Of a stretch of 13,806 bases of DNA, positions 12,617 through 13,806 are shown piece after piece. Position 1 is the stretch's first letter, and the number at the start of each line of letters is the position of its first letter. Under the pieces are notes generated by a model that was not told where the DNA came from, ran no database searches, and saw nothing but the letters and a program-made list of their open reading frames with translations. Where the stretch lies: positions 1-13,806 of the forward strand of contig CAZKMA010000087.1 in the NCBI GenBank assembly GCA_964553615.1, read 5' to 3'. Source of the stretch: DATKUC01 sp964553615. GTDB lineage: Bacteria > Spirochaetota > Spirochaetia > DSM-27196 > DATKUC01. The position numbers and the translations under genes are program-made.

Positions 12617-13806
12617 CGCGCCGCCTCCTGCGGCCGAACGTAGCGGTCGTACAGCGAGCTCAACCTCCGGGAGAGGTCCGCACTCTTCGGTGCCGGATAC
12701 TCGACATGGGGAACGATGTAGATCACGAGCTCGGTGTTCTGGATGGTCTGTGACTGGCTGCGGAACAGCAATCCGAGGAGCGGGATGTCACCGAGAATCG
12801 GCGTCTTGCTTACGGTCTTTTCGGCGTCCTGTTGAATGAGTCCGCCGATTACGACAGGTTTGCCGGAGGGGGTGCGAACATTCGTGGTGACCACCTTCTC
12901 TGATGTGGTCGGCAGGCTGCTGCCTGACGAGTTCGACGAGGCGTTGGCGCCCTGCTTTGAAACGGTGGCAGAAACCTGCATGGTGATCATTCCGTGGCCG
13001 GAAGTCCATCCGTCGATCGTAAGGATGAGACCGGAGGTGATTTCCTGCGTGACCCCCGAATAGAGCGTCTGACCGGTGTTCGGATCGACCTGCAGATCCT
13101 GGTAGCGATAGGTGTTTGTATTCTGGAATTTCAATTTCTGTCCGGAGAGTCCGTTGATCGTGGTGTCCGCGAGAACCTGGGCATCGTCGTGCGTGAGCTC
13201 CGCGTTCAGCCTGATGGCGAAGAGCCATCCGAAGGTGGAGACAATATCCACACTCAGCGAAAGAAGCTTCGATATACTTCCGAGGAACGCGACACCCGGT
13301 GCAGCCGTGGAAGCGGTATTCTGGAAACTCGTCGAGTAGCTTGCCCCGTTGCTGCGCTGGTACTGGACAACGAGGAGCTCGTAGCGGATCTGCGGAACCG
13401 GCTGGTCGATCACCGAAAGGTAATTCATGAACTCTTTCCGTTTCTCCGGGCTCCCGGTGAAGAAGAGGACCGACGCATCGTTCGCCACGGTCGTGAGGTC
13501 AGCCTTGTCTATGTCCGGTGGAAGACTCTTCAGGACGTCCGCCGCCTGGATGTATTTCAGCGTGATGGCCTGTCCATTACTGCCCTGGTCGATCAGCGCA
13601 ACGTATTTTTCTACCGCATCTTTCATCTGCGGCGAAAGGAGCATCACAAATGAGTTCGTGCCGGGAATGACGACAGGACCGAGGTCCGCGAACCGCGGCG
13701 GCAGGGTCTTGAGCACATCTGCCACCTTCATGTACTTGATGTCAAACCGATCGTAGCTCCGATCCGAGAGCGGCCTGTCCACCGTTTGGATGAAGTGCTC
13801 GACCGG
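12613..13806 (-). CDS. gspD: T2SS outer-membrane secretin GspD (5' end outside the window)
   Basis: The C-terminal 397 residues of the secretin, the outer-membrane channel for folded substrates. Seen: two similar periplasmic N-domain segments, FDIKYMKVADVLKTLPP and ITLKYIQAADVLKSLPP, each followed by an alpha-beta unit ending in LIDQ or VIDQ. Then comes the secretin barrel region with TQEITSGLILTIDG, VRTPSGKPVVIGGLI and the signature TPILGDIPLLGLLF near the C-terminus. The middle part (ELTHDDAQVLADTTINGLSG) departs from the usual STP-type text. The tail after the secretin domain is only about 30 residues, too short for a typical pilotin-binding S-domain. The frame is open to the window edge; the internal GTG at 13782 is not the start, because the N-domain reads on through it. 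Confidence 0.95.
   Translation of the reverse strand, partial: PVEHFIQTVDRPLSDRSYDRFDIKYMKVADVLKTLPPRFADLGPVVIPGTNSFVMLLSPQMKDAVEKYVALIDQGSNGQAITLKYIQAADVLKSLPPDIDKADLTTVANDASVLFFTGSPEKRKEFMNYLSVIDQPVPQIRYELLVVQYQRSNGASYSTSFQNTASTAAPGVAFLGSISKLLSLSVDIVSTFGWLFAIRLNAELTHDDAQVLADTTINGLSGQKLKFQNTNTYRYQDLQVDPNTGQTLYSGVTQEITSGLILTIDGWTSGHGMITMQVSATVSKQGANASSNSSGSSLPTTSEKVVTTNVRTPSGKPVVIGGLIQQDAEKTVSKTPILGDIPLLGLLFRSQSQTIQNTELVIYIVPHVEYPAPKSADLSRRLSSLYDRYVRPQEAAR

Noticed and set aside
1..13806. CRISPR arrays, insertion sequences, tRNA or rRNA genes, phage genes
   Set aside because: I saw no regular direct repeats, transposase or integrase motifs, tRNA-like cloverleafs or rRNA-like sequence anywhere in the window.

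Overview
All recognisable genes in this window lie on the minus strand. The sequence is clearly GC-rich, apart from one AT-rich stretch near 2005-2095. A type II secretion system (T2SS) with an outer-membrane secretin, plus a transmembrane chemoreceptor, points to a motile diderm (Gram-negative-type) bacterium. The diverged T2SS proteins and the acidic FEEF tail of the chemoreceptor made me think of Spirochaetota, but that placement is a low-confidence guess.

Region 1 (13806 down to 4777) is one tightly packed T2SS operon, read right to left: secretin gspD (5' end outside the window), ATPase gspE, platform protein gspF, major pseudopilin gspG, a very short gspI-like pseudopilin, gspJ-like, gspK, gspL, a gspM-like gene with an extra C-terminal domain, and a TPR lipoprotein. 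Nine of the ten genes overlap the preceding stop codon or start within 20 bases of it, so translational coupling is likely throughout. I see no gspH, gspC, gspN or prepilin peptidase (gspO) gene in the window. A PilP/GspC-like domain fused to GspM may supply the missing C function, and the terminal lipoprotein is a candidate pilotin or accessory factor.

Region 2 (4731 down to 2311) holds three co-directional genes: an AraC-family regulator, a short-chain dehydrogenase/reductase (SDR) and a single-cysteine thioredoxin-fold protein. They look like a small regulated redox unit that ends at an intrinsic terminator (2256-2279). Only 45 bases separate the T2SS operon from araC, with no convincing terminator between them, so read-through is possible.

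Region 3 (2310-1841) is a 470-base intergenic region. It carries the terminator of the upstream unit, an AT-rich promoter region and a long leader for the chemoreceptor gene. The leader contains an anti-Shine-Dalgarno element that can pair either with the gene's own ribosome binding site or with an upstream arm, which resembles a riboswitch-type expression platform.

Region 4 (1840-1) is a complete methyl-accepting chemotaxis protein gene followed by a strong GC-rich hairpin that probably terminates it. The most unusual items are the GspM fusion, the T2SS lipoprotein, the miniature GspI and the chemoreceptor leader.
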